DNA of 64,000 nt from Bowmanella denitrificans (lineage in GTDB: Bacteria; Pseudomonadota; Gammaproteobacteria; Enterobacterales; Alteromonadaceae), in the NCBI RefSeq assembly GCF_039522935.1, contig NZ_BAAAEI010000031.1, forward strand, positions 124,001 to 188,000, given 5' to 3'. Shown piece after piece: positions 30,025-38,334 of the stretch. The position numbers and the translations under genes were made by a program. The notes below the pieces were generated by a model. It was not told where the DNA came from and made no database searches. It saw only the letters and a list, made by a program, of their open reading frames with translations. Every line of letters starts with the position of its first letter. Positions within the stretch are counted from its first letter, which is position 1.

Positions 30025-30594
30025 ATGGCATTTTACAGCACAAACGAATTCAAAGCTGGACTAAAAATCATGCTCGACGGTGAGCCATGCAACGTCCTCG
30101 AAAACGAGTATGTCAAACCCGGTAAAGGCCAGGCCTTTAACCGGGTTAAGATCCGTAAGCTGATTTCTGGCAAAGTGCTGGAGAAAACCTTCAAATCAGG
30201 CGATACCGTTGAAGGTGCCGATGTAATGGATCTGAGCCTGTCCTACTTGTATACCGACGGTGAATTCTGGCACTTCATGAACAATGACACCTTCGAGCAG
30301 ATTGCTGCTGATAAGGCCGCAGTAGGTGACAATGTTAAGTGGCTGGTAGAAAACGACCCTTGCACTATTACCTTGTGGAATGGTTCGCCTATCACTGTCA
30401 CACCACCTAACTTTGTGGAACTGGAAATTACCGAAACCGATCCCGGCCTTAAAGGCGATACTGCCGGCACCGGTGGTAAGCCTGCCACCTGCAGCACTGG
30501 GGCGGTAGTGCGCGTGCCTTTGTTTGTGCAGACCGGCGAGGTGATTAAGGTTGATACCCGCAGCGGCGAGTATGTTTCCCGGGCGCAGAAGTAA
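30025..30594 (+). CDS. efp: Elongation factor P
   Basis: A 189-residue translation factor that relieves ribosome stalling at polyproline. The modifiable Lys34 lies in the KPGKGQA loop, and the three beta-barrel domains are complete, ending VDTRSGEYVSRAQK. The start at 30025 gives the family N-terminus MAFYSTNEFKAGLK. An upstream in-frame Met would add a long unrelated extension that overlaps epmB. Both modification enzymes flank it: epmB divergent, epmA downstream. A terminator separates it from epmA. Confidence 0.97.
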   Translation: MAFYSTNEFKAGLKIMLDGEPCNVLENEYVKPGKGQAFNRVKIRKLISGKVLEKTFKSGDTVEGADVMDLSLSYLYTDGEFWHFMNNDTFEQIAADKAAVGDNVKWLVENDPCTITLWNGSPITVTPPNFVELEITETDPGLKGDTAGTGGKPATCSTGAVVRVPLFVQTGEVIKVDTRSGEYVSRAQK

Positions 30595-30611
30595 CACCTA
30601 AACTTGCTTTG

Positions 30612-30637
30612 AAAGCCCACTTCAGGTGGGCTTTTTT
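30612..30637 (+). terminator. Rho-independent terminator of efp
   Basis: A 9-bp stem AAAGCCCAC/GTGGGCTTT with loop TTCAG runs into a TTTTTT tract (30632-30637), 18 bp after the efp stop. Confidence 0.9.
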
Positions 30638-30662
30638 CATTGTTGCAGATATTGAGTTCAAC

Positions 30663-31643
30663 ATGGCACCTTCATCAGTTTCCTGGCGGCCAACGGCCAG
30701 CATCGACATCTTGCAAAAACGCGCCGAGTTAATGGCGGCAGTACGGTTATTCTTTGCCAGGCGCGGTGTTTGGGAAGTGGAAACCCCCTGTCTTTCAAGT
30801 GCCACAGTGACGGATGAGCATCTGCAAGGCTTTAGTACTGAATTTGTTGGGCCAGGGGCAGCACAAGGGCGTACCTTATACCTGCAAACCTCGCCTGAAT
30901 ACGCCATGAAGCGGTTATTGGCGGCAGGCAGTGGCGCTATTTTTCAGATATGCAAAGCCTATCGCAATGAAGAGTCGGGGCGTTGGCACAACCCGGAATT
31001 CACCATGCTGGAGTGGTACCGGCCCGGTTTTGATCATTTTGATTTAATGCAGGAACTGGATGAGTTGGTACAACTGATTTGCAGCACAGAACCGGCTGAG
31101 CGAGTCAGCTATCAACAAGTGTTTATGCAGCATGTCAAGCTGGACCCGTTATCCTGCCATCTGGCTGAGCTTAGGCAGGCCGCTGCTCAATTGGGGCACG
31201 GCGAGTTGGCAGACAACGAGACAGACCGGGATGTGCTGTTACAACTGCTGTTTTGCGATGCGGTTGAACCACAAATCGGTCAACAGCGACCTTGTTTTGT
31301 CTATGACTTTCCTGCCAGTCAGGCCGCATTGGCTAAACTTAATCCTGATGATCCACGCGCAGCACAGCGCTTTGAACTGTATTTCCGCAATCTGGAACTG
31401 GCCAATGGCTTTCACGAACTGGACGACGCCGGTGAGCAAAAGGCCAGATTCGAGCAAGACAATCTGAAAAGGCGCTCGCAGGGCAAGCAGGAAAAACCCA
31501 TAGATCCCATGCTGTTGCAGGCACTGGAAGCCGGCATTCCCTCCTGTGCCGGAGTGGCAGTAGGGTTGGACAGGTTGTTTATGCTAGCGTTGGCGCAATC
31601 CAGCATCAGTGATGTGCTGAGTTTTGATGTAGGAAATGCCTGA
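30663..31643 (+). CDS. epmA: Elongation factor P--(R)-beta-lysine ligase
   Basis: A 326-residue class II lysyl-tRNA-synthetase paralogue without an anticodon-binding domain (325 residues in E. coli). Motif 2 appears as CKAYRNEESGRWHNPEFTMLEW and motif 3 as GVAVGLDRLFMLAL. It attaches beta-lysine to Lys34 of EF-P. The ATG at 30663 is chosen over a longer frame that would start inside the efp terminator. It is followed by rep with only 2 bp between them, so rep may be co-transcribed. Confidence 0.95.
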   Translation: MAPSSVSWRPTASIDILQKRAELMAAVRLFFARRGVWEVETPCLSSATVTDEHLQGFSTEFVGPGAAQGRTLYLQTSPEYAMKRLLAAGSGAIFQICKAYRNEESGRWHNPEFTMLEWYRPGFDHFDLMQELDELVQLICSTEPAERVSYQQVFMQHVKLDPLSCHLAELRQAAAQLGHGELADNETDRDVLLQLLFCDAVEPQIGQQRPCFVYDFPASQAALAKLNPDDPRAAQRFELYFRNLELANGFHELDDAGEQKARFEQDNLKRRSQGKQEKPIDPMLLQALEAGIPSCAGVAVGLDRLFMLALAQSSISDVLSFDVGNA

Positions 31644-31645
31644 GC

Positions 31646-33658
31646 ATGAGACTGAATGACGCCCAGGACAAAGCTGTAAAATATATCTCAGGACCTTGCC
31701 TGGTATTGGCTGGCGCTGGCAGCGGTAAAACCCGCGTTATTACCAACAAGATTGCCTATCTGGTCAGGGAATGTGATGTGCCCGCTCGCGGTATTGCGGC
31801 GGTAACATTCACCAACAAAGCCGCCCGGGAAATGAAAGAGCGGGTGGCGCAGACCCTGGGTAAACAGGAAGCCAGGGGCCTGAAGGTGTCTACCTTTCAT
31901 ACCATGGGCCTGAATATTATCAAGTCAGAAGTAAAAGCCCTGGGGTTAAAGGCGGGGTTTTCCCTGTTTGATGATAAAGACAGTCTGGCGCTACTAAAAG
32001 ACCTGACGCAGGAGCAGTGGGACGGTGACAAAGAGCAGCTTGCGCTGCTGCAAAGCTGCATTTCCAACTGGAAGAATGACCTGATTCTGCCCGAGCAAAT
32101 GCAACGAGCCGCAACATCTGCTGGTGAAAAGGAGTTTGCCGAGTATTACCTGCGCTACCAGCAAAATCTGAAAGCTTACAATGCCCTGGATTTTGACGAC
32201 CTGATCCTGATGCCAACCCTGCTGCTGCGGCATAACGAAACGGTTCGGCACAAATGGCAGAACAAAATTCGTTATCTGCTGGTGGATGAATATCAGGATA
32301 CCAATACCAGTCAGTATGAACTGGTCAAGCTGCTGGTCGGGGAGCGGGCGCGCTTTACCGTGGTTGGCGATGATGATCAGTCCATTTACTCCTGGCGCGG
32401 TGCCAAGCCACAGAATCTGGTGTTGCTGCAGAGTGATTTCCCCAAACTCAGGGTGATTAAACTGGAGCAGAATTACCGTTCATCGGGCCGTATTCTGCAC
32501 AGTGCCAACATTCTGATTCAGAATAACCCCCATGTGTTCGACAAGAAGCTGTTTTCTGAACTGGGTTATGGTGAACCGCTGAAGATACTGCAGGCCAAAA
32601 ACGAGGAGCATGAGGCAGAGCGGGTGGTGGCCGAGCTGATGGCACACAAGTTTATGAATGGTACGCAGTTTAAGGACTATGCCATTTTGTACCGGGGCAA
32701 TCACCAATCCAGACTGTTTGAAAAGACGCTGACCACTAACCGAATTCCTTACAAAATCAGCGGCGGTACGTCCTTTTTTGCCAAGGCTGAGATTAAAGAC
32801 ATTATGGCTTACTTGCGCTTGCTGGTGAATCAGGACGATGACAATGCCTTGCTAAGGGTGATTAATGTGCCTGCCAGGGGGATTGGCCGGGCTACTCTGG
32901 AAAAACTAGGCAACTTTGCTAATGAACTGCATGAGTCATTGTTTAGCGCATCCTGCCATGGGCAATTGCATAGTGTGTTATCCGGCAAAGCCCTGACGGC
33001 GGTACAGAATTTCAGTCGCTGGTTGGTGGAACTGTCTGACCAGGCTGTGCGGGGGGATACCACCCAAGCCATCCGCGACATGATCAAAAGCATGCATTAC
33101 GAAGAATATCTGTATGAGTCCAGTGCCAGTCCCAAAGCCGCAGAATGGGCCATGAGCAATATCAGCACGCTGTTTGGCTGGATCAACGACATGCTGGAAG
33201 GCAATGAGCTCGACCCGCCTATGAGCTTGCAGGAAGTGGTAAACCGGCTGATTTTGCGCGATATGATGGAACGGGGGGAAGACAGTGAGGAGTCCGATCA
33301 GGTACAGCTAATGACCCTGCATGCATCAAAAGGCCTGGAGTTTCCTTATGTGTTTATGGTGGGGATGGAAGAAGGTCTGCTGCCGCATCAAAGCAGTATC
33401 GATGAGAACAATATAGAGGAAGAACGACGTCTGGCATACGTTGGTATCACCCGTGCCCAGCGAGAGCTATTTTTCACCCTTGCGAAAGAGCGTCGTCAGT
33501 ACGGCGAAGTAATAAACCCGGAGCCCAGTCGATTCCTGTATGAACTGCCACAGGATGATCTGGTTTGGGAGCATAAAAAAGTTAAGGACAGCGCCGAGGT
33601 CAGACAGAAAAAAGGAGAGGTAGGGATCGCCAATCTGAGAAACTTGCTTAAACGCTGA
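31646..33658 (+). CDS. rep: ATP-dependent DNA helicase Rep
   Basis: A 670-residue UvrD/Rep superfamily 1 helicase (673 in E. coli) that unwinds DNA 3' to 5' and clears protein roadblocks ahead of the fork. It has Walker A AGAGSGKTR near residue 22, motif II LLVDEYQDTN, motif III VVGDDDQSIYSWRGA and motif VI VGITRAQRELF. The N-terminus MRLNDAQDKAVKYISGPCL matches Rep rather than UvrD, whose own gene lies at 43362-45533. Its 3' end overlaps the convergent GGDEF-EAL gene by 11 bp. Confidence 0.95.
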   Translation: MRLNDAQDKAVKYISGPCLVLAGAGSGKTRVITNKIAYLVRECDVPARGIAAVTFTNKAAREMKERVAQTLGKQEARGLKVSTFHTMGLNIIKSEVKALGLKAGFSLFDDKDSLALLKDLTQEQWDGDKEQLALLQSCISNWKNDLILPEQMQRAATSAGEKEFAEYYLRYQQNLKAYNALDFDDLILMPTLLLRHNETVRHKWQNKIRYLLVDEYQDTNTSQYELVKLLVGERARFTVVGDDDQSIYSWRGAKPQNLVLLQSDFPKLRVIKLEQNYRSSGRILHSANILIQNNPHVFDKKLFSELGYGEPLKILQAKNEEHEAERVVAELMAHKFMNGTQFKDYAILYRGNHQSRLFEKTLTTNRIPYKISGGTSFFAKAEIKDIMAYLRLLVNQDDDNALLRVINVPARGIGRATLEKLGNFANELHESLFSASCHGQLHSVLSGKALTAVQNFSRWLVELSDQAVRGDTTQAIRDMIKSMHYEEYLYESSASPKAAEWAMSNISTLFGWINDMLEGNELDPPMSLQEVVNRLILRDMMERGEDSEESDQVQLMTLHASKGLEFPYVFMVGMEEGLLPHQSSIDENNIEEERRLAYVGITRAQRELFFTLAKERRQYGEVINPEPSRFLYELPQDDLVWEHKKVKDSAEVRQKKGEVGIANLRNLLKR

Positions 33659-36266
33659 TTTTTCGGCTGGGTCCGCTGGTCAGTAATTCCATACGTTGAG
33701 ACGGCATCACAAAACTACCCTGACCGAACTGGCAACCAATTTCCCGCAATGCGTCAAACTGGGCCTGTGTTTCAATGCCTTCGGCTATCAGTTTAAAGCC
33801 AAGGTGTTCGGCAATGCTGATAACGGACTGAATCATCTTCAGGTTCTTCTCTGACCTGGGCAGGGACTTAACAAAGCGATGGTCCACTTTCACATAGTCA
33901 AACGGGTAGGAATACAGGTAGGAAAGTGATGCCAGGCCGCTGCCAAAATTGTCCAGTACCAGTGTGACGCCGGCCCGCTTGAGCTTCTTTAAGGCAGGCA
34001 GAATATGAGTGGAGCGCTTATTCAGGTCGTTCTCGTCAAATTCCAAGACCAACTGTGCGGGGGAAATTCCGGCCGCTTCCACCTGCTCCAACATCTGGGT
34101 GACTAATTTATTCTGCAGCAGATGATTAATGCTCAGGTTCAGGGCCACGCGTACAGGTTGTTTGGCCATACCCTGCATCTGGCTCAGGCATTCGCAGGCC
34201 CGTTCCAGCATAAAATTATCCATTTCTATGGTCAGGCCGCTATGCTCGGCAACTTGCCAGAATTGTTCGCGCTTCACCTTACCCAAGGTTGGGTGCTGCC
34301 AGCGGATATAGCACTCCAGATATACCCAATCCTGATTGTCCAGATTAACCGCAGGCTGACAGTAGCACTCGAACAGACTTTCTTTGAGCATGCGGCGGAA
34401 CTCACTTTCCAGCTCAAGTTCTTCCAACAGACGTTCCCGCATACTACTGTCGAAGGTCATAAAGCGGCCACGGCCTAATGCCTTGGCCTGATACATGGCG
34501 GCATCGGCATCGCGAATCACTTCTTCGGCCTTTTTGTACCAGCTTTGAATAAAAGCAATACCGATACTGGCCCCTGAGTACATTTCCTTATCGTCCAGTA
34601 CAAAGGGATTAGACAGTAAATCAATGATACGGCTGGCGACTTCTTCGGCGTCTTCTTCGTGTTCCAGACTGTCCAGTAATATCACAAACTCATCGCCGCC
34701 CAACCGTGCCAGCAAGTCATGGCCACGAATACACTGACTAAGGCGTTTGGACACCTCAATCAGGAACATATCGCCAGCATGATGGCCGATGGTGTCGTTG
34801 ATTAATTTGAATCTGTCCAGGTCAATAAACAGTACGGCAAAGTTGTGGTCAGGGTGGCGTTTTTTATTGGCCACCGCCAGTTCCAGTCTGTTACTGAACA
34901 TAACTCGGTTGGGCAGATCGGTGAGGGCGTCGTGATGAGCGTCATGGATTAACTTCAGCTCTATCTCTTTACGTTCTTCTATCTGCTTTTTCAGGTGCTG
35001 GTTGGTTTTATACAGCTCCTCGGTACGTTCCTTAACCTTCTCGGCCAATTGCAGATTAATGGTCTGCAAGGCGTCGGCTACCCGCTTGCGCTCCATGGCA
35101 ACGGCAATATGGTGGGACACAAATTTCAGTAGTTCCAGATCTTTTAGGGTGTAGCCTTTCTTGCTTTCATAGGTCTGTACGGCAATCACGCCGGAAATCT
35201 CGCCATCTACCACCAGGGGTGAACCCAGCCAGGAATTGTCACGCTGGATCATCTTGTCGCTGACCCGTTTATCCAGCTCGCCTTGTTCGGTTAACAATCT
35301 GGAGCGCTGCGCGTCAATCAGGGCAGCCTGGCCATTGGTGAGCACATATTCGGTCAAGCCTTTACCCAGGGGACGCGGGGCGATACTTTGCTCAAGCTCA
35401 TCGCTGAAGTAGGGAAAATTCAGCAGATTCTGCTGTTTATCCCAAATGGCGATGTAACAGTTAGGGGCACTGAGTAGTCTGGATAAAATGTCATGCAGGC
35501 TGGAATAGAAGTCCTGCATATCGCCTTCCACATTGGCAGACAGTTCGGAAATCTCAAATAAGGCCTGCTGCAGTGACTCTATTTTTTGTCTTTCCTGGAT
35601 TTCATCCTGCAGCTCTTCGTTCATCTGCCGCAACTGGCGAGTGCGCTCGCGGATGGTCTTTTCTGTGATCTCACGGTTTTTCACCCTGTCCAGGGCATTG
35701 ACGATATGCTGAGACACAAATACCAGAAATTCCAGATCCTGCTCTGTGTATCGTATCGACTCATCATAGCTTTGCACTACCATGGCACCTACGGTTTGTG
35801 CGCCACGTTTGAGGGGAACGCCCATCCAGTCGACCGGATCAGAGCCCAGTTCTTCCACTTGAATATGTTTTAACCGCTGGTGATAGTTTTCCTGAGTCAG
35901 AAACAAGGCTTCGCCACTGCGCAGCAGGTATCCGGTCAAACCTTTGTTCAATTCTGCAGAAGGCATCTGTCGCACTTCCAGCTCATCGAACTCGTCGACA
36001 AAATAGACAAAATCTACCAGCTCGGCGGTTTGGTCATACAAGGCAACAAAGAAATTACGGGCATTCATCATGCCACTGATAATGTCGTGAATGGCGGGAT
36101 ACAGACGAGACAGCTCGCTAACGGAGTTTGCAAGCTCAGAAATATCAAACAGGGCCTTCTGCAGGGCTTCTGCCTGTTTATATTTTTCTGTTAGTTGCTG
36201 CAGTTCTGGCACAAGAGCGCGTAACTCTTCAATGCTCATAGACTCAGCGAGTTTTTCAGGTGCCAT
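33648..36266 (-). CDS. GAF-GAF-GGDEF-EAL signalling protein with degenerate EAL motif
   Basis: An 872-residue cytoplasmic protein. Two GAF domains (about 40-190 and 245-395) are joined by coiled coils, then a GGDEF domain (about 440-600) with an intact LARLGGDEFVIL, and an EAL domain (about 620-865). The signature EAL position reads LECYIRW instead of EALLRW and the DDFGTG loop is DNFGSG, so phosphodiesterase activity is doubtful, whereas diguanylate cyclase activity is plausible. GAF domains suggest a small-molecule input. No membrane helix is present. It overlaps the convergent rep by 11 bp. Confidence 0.9.
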   Translation of the reverse strand: MAPEKLAESMSIEELRALVPELQQLTEKYKQAEALQKALFDISELANSVSELSRLYPAIHDIISGMMNARNFFVALYDQTAELVDFVYFVDEFDELEVRQMPSAELNKGLTGYLLRSGEALFLTQENYHQRLKHIQVEELGSDPVDWMGVPLKRGAQTVGAMVVQSYDESIRYTEQDLEFLVFVSQHIVNALDRVKNREITEKTIRERTRQLRQMNEELQDEIQERQKIESLQQALFEISELSANVEGDMQDFYSSLHDILSRLLSAPNCYIAIWDKQQNLLNFPYFSDELEQSIAPRPLGKGLTEYVLTNGQAALIDAQRSRLLTEQGELDKRVSDKMIQRDNSWLGSPLVVDGEISGVIAVQTYESKKGYTLKDLELLKFVSHHIAVAMERKRVADALQTINLQLAEKVKERTEELYKTNQHLKKQIEERKEIELKLIHDAHHDALTDLPNRVMFSNRLELAVANKKRHPDHNFAVLFIDLDRFKLINDTIGHHAGDMFLIEVSKRLSQCIRGHDLLARLGGDEFVILLDSLEHEEDAEEVASRIIDLLSNPFVLDDKEMYSGASIGIAFIQSWYKKAEEVIRDADAAMYQAKALGRGRFMTFDSSMRERLLEELELESEFRRMLKESLFECYCQPAVNLDNQDWVYLECYIRWQHPTLGKVKREQFWQVAEHSGLTIEMDNFMLERACECLSQMQGMAKQPVRVALNLSINHLLQNKLVTQMLEQVEAAGISPAQLVLEFDENDLNKRSTHILPALKKLKRAGVTLVLDNFGSGLASLSYLYSYPFDYVKVDHRFVKSLPRSEKNLKMIQSVISIAEHLGFKLIAEGIETQAQFDALREIGCQFGQGSFVMPSQRMELLTSGPSRKISV

Positions 36267-36347
36267 GTTGCCTTTGTTAAGCGAATTGCTTTAGGTGTTA
36301 TAGTTTATTGGTCGCTAACCGGCCAAAAATAGCGCAATTCAAACAAA

Positions 36348-36370
36348 AAGACCACCAAAAAGGTGGTCTT
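36348..36370 (-). terminator. Rho-independent terminator of the cytochrome c5 gene
   Basis: A 9-bp stem AAGACCACC/GGTGGTCTT with a five-base loop lies 32 bp past the stop; on the minus strand it runs into CTTTTTGTTT. Confidence 0.85.
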
Positions 36371-36401
36371 GCATATAGCCAAAAAGCCTTTGTCGGCGGT
36401 T

Positions 36402-36800
36402 TTACAGCCCTTCGATCATATGTTCGATAGCGGCTTTAATTTCTTCATCCGAGCAGTTACCGCATGTCCCTTTTGGCGGCATGGCGTTGAAACCGTTGAT
36501 GGCATGATTCAACAGCGTATCCATCCCTTTGGCGATACGATCATTCCAGCCTGCTGCATCACCGGCTTTCGGTGCGCCCATAACGCCAGTACCATGGCAG
36601 GCAAAGCAGGACGATTTAAATACGTCTGCACCAGAACGGGGACCTGATGCGGCAGCGGTTTGCGCCTGAGCACCTGCCACGTGAATTTGCCCAACAGGTT
36701 TGATGCGGTCTTTAATCGCATCACGAGCCATGTCGTCGGCCTGGCCAGCGAATACTCCCAGCAGACCTGCACCCAACACCAGTAAAGCTTTAATTTTCAC
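36402..36800 (-). CDS. Cytochrome c5 family protein
   Basis: A 132-residue periplasmic c-type cytochrome. The signal peptide covers about 1-21 (MKIKALLVLGAGLLGVFAGQA). One haem-binding CFACH motif lies at 65-69, the likely axial Met at 107 in AMPPKG, and a CGNC pair at 113-116 that forms the disulfide typical of cytochrome c5. The acidic region before it suits soluble electron transfer. It stands alone upstream of the tRNA-Arg gene on the opposite strand. Confidence 0.92.
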   Translation of the reverse strand: MKIKALLVLGAGLLGVFAGQADDMARDAIKDRIKPVGQIHVAGAQAQTAAASGPRSGADVFKSSCFACHGTGVMGAPKAGDAAGWNDRIAKGMDTLLNHAINGFNAMPPKGTCGNCSDEEIKAAIEHMIEGL

Positions 36801-36966
36801 AACCTACTCCCGCACCGATTCTGGTCTTTCATTAGATGTATGTTTTGGGCTCAGATTATAACGGTTAATCGGTGCCCTACAACCATTTATACACTATTAG
36901 TGTGGTCTTTATTGCCCTTACCTGCGGTTATACCCACCTTATGCTTGGCCAAGGTTATCTACAGGA

Positions 36967-36995
36967 TTGATTTCAACTGTCTAATCAGGCATAGT
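36967..36995 (+). promoter_or_regulatory. Promoter of tRNA-Arg(CCG)
   Basis: TTGATT, a 17-bp spacer and CATAGT are followed by a GC-rich discriminator (ACGCGGCC), as is usual for stringently controlled tRNA promoters. The mature 5' end lies about 20 bp beyond the predicted start. Confidence 0.65.
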
Positions 36996-37020
36996 ACGCG
37001 GCCTCCAGACATCCCGTCTT

Positions 37021-37095
37021 GCTCTCGTGGTGAAATGGATATCACGTGGCCCTCCGGAGGCCAAGTTATAGGTTCGATCCCTATCGAGAGCGCCA
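37021..37095 (+). tRNA. tRNA-Arg (anticodon CCG)
   Basis: The sequence folds into a standard cloverleaf: acceptor GCTCTCG/CGAGAGC, D-arm GTGG...CAC, anticodon stem TGGCC/GGCCA with loop CTCCGGA, and T-arm ATAGG-TTCGATC-CCTAT, with CCA encoded at the end. The anticodon CCG reads CGG arginine codons. It lies next to a decayed gene and the hipBA module, a common setting for accessory DNA at a tRNA locus. Confidence 0.95.
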
Positions 37096-37231
37096 TACCT
37101 TTCAAGGCTTTTTACGATAGTTTTCACTATCAGAATATTTTCCGTGACCACAATTGGTAAGGCCACTAGATGCCAAGCTTAAGTCTAAGCTCGAATTCTT
37201 CACTGGTGGTAAAGCATTCCCTGGCTAGTAA

Positions 37232-37281
37232 AAATGTCTAAGAATATCTAGAAATGTCTAAGCTATTGCTTGCTAGACATT
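37232..37281. repeat. AATGTCTA repeat cluster
   Basis: AATGTCTAAG occurs twice with a 20-bp period (starting at about 37233 and 37253), and an inverted copy (TAGACATT) ends near 37281. The cluster overlaps the 3' end of the decayed gene. It could be a recombination or regulatory site. Confidence 0.5.
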
Positions 37282-37886
37282 CTCCAAATCTTACCTTCGC
37301 TCTCAATCCAGCCCTCTTTTTTCAGGGCTTGTTACAGATTTTTGATCTTGTGGTGTTTCTGGGGGGCGTCCAATACATCAGGCAATTTGTCTAAAAGTAG
37401 CCCGTCAATGTCTACAGGTCTTGCTGTACCGAATTTGTCCAAATATTCGACAATAAGTTGTTTGTAGTGATGGTCATCAAAGGCTCTGTTACGAATATAT
37501 TGGGCCCTGTCTCCACTATGATCCGCCAGTTGCGCTGGAATATGATAGTTAGGCTTACGGCCTTCGATCAGTCTAAGAGCCTTGAGGTGTTTGGCCTGAC
37601 CATCCGTGAGTGGTTTAGGTTTTTGTACCCGATCCAGCAACAGAATGTGTTCCAATGTCAGGTCTGGGTATTCGGCCAGCTTTCTGGCGTAGGCTATATC
37701 TGCGACTCGACCAATGATGGTGACTTGAACGCGATTATCCTTTAGCTCGTATTCCGGCAGAGGGAAGTAACGTTTCTTTTGAATGAGGAACATCTTGCGA
37801 ATGCGCTGCCAATGGTATCAATCATGTTCAAATTGACCATACATCGGTTAAAAAACGATTGCGGTAATGGAAGTGCAAAGGCGGCG
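37263..37886 (-). pseudogene. Remnant of AAA_4/AlbA-type transcriptional regulator (C-terminal part)
   Basis: The C-terminal region of a divergent AAA-4 (AlbA_2) regulator can be read, but not in one frame. An open stretch of 153 codons (37332-37793) carries YFPLPEYEL, LEHILLLDRVQK and DGLLLDKLPDVL. Upstream the family sequence continues in other frames: YRNRFLTDV, then VNLNMIDTIGS one base shifted, then RKMFLIQKK shifted again, as if single bases were lost near 37828 and 37805. A TAA interrupts the expected LLQALKKEGWIE after KIKNL, and reading resumes to TAG at 37263. The N-terminal part is missing. These three lesions mark it as a pseudogene. Confidence 0.75.
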
Positions 37887-37943
37887 GAGTTGAACGACTT
37901 CCCCTGGTCACTCCACCTTGAACTTATTTAATACTCAAACCAA

Positions 37944-38047
37944 TTATCCGTATATGCGTATAAATTTATTTTTATACTCAAATGCGTATAAAATTTGACT
38001 TATCTCCATTTGCGTATAAATTGTATTTTATACCCACTTGCGTATAA
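37944..38047. promoter_or_regulatory. Four HipB operators at 28-bp pitch
   Basis: Four 20-bp inverted repeats of form TTAT(N)2-N8-GTATAA occur at 37944-37963, 37972-37991, 38000-38019 and 38028-38047. Each starts exactly 28 bp after the previous one. The N8 spacer ends in TGC in all four. E. coli HipB binds repeated TATCC-N8-GGATA sites upstream of hipBA, so this has the same architecture with a different half-site. The last copy ends 11 bp before the hipB start codon. Confidence 0.85.
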
Positions 38048-38058
38048 GGCAGCGAACA

Positions 38059-38334
38059 ATGAAAGTGACGGATCCGAAAACACTCTCGGTATATCTGCGG
38101 GACGAGCGCAAACGCCGTGGTATCAGTCAGTCTCAGGTTGCAGATCTAGTTGGGTTAAGGCAAGGAACGGTTTCCCGTTTTGAATCTTCTCCGGAAAAAA
38201 TGCAACTCGATACGCTGTTCCGTTTATTGTCGGCTCTGGAATTGGAACTCTCCGTTACCCCTAAAGGTTCAATCAAACCTGAAGAGAATGATGATATCTC
38301 CGGCGCGGGTAAAACATGGACTGAGGAATGGTAA
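38059..38334 (+). CDS. hipB: HipB-like antitoxin, DNA-binding
   Basis: A 91-residue Xre-type repressor. The helix-turn-helix (about 12-66) includes RRGISQSQVADLVGLRQGTVSRFE. The C-terminal tail ends in Trp (TEEW), like the tail residue of E. coli HipB that docks in HipA. It neutralises HipA and represses the operon through the four operators just upstream. The ATG at 38059 is chosen because an upstream in-frame TTG lies in the last operator. Its stop overlaps the hipA start (TAATG). Confidence 0.92.
   Translation: MKVTDPKTLSVYLRDERKRRGISQSQVADLVGLRQGTVSRFESSPEKMQLDTLFRLLSALELELSVTPKGSIKPEENDDISGAGKTWTEEW

Noticed and set aside
37096..37231. Possible integrase or attachment copy behind tRNA-Arg
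   Set aside because: No integrase fragment and no repeat of the tRNA 3' end could be found in the window.
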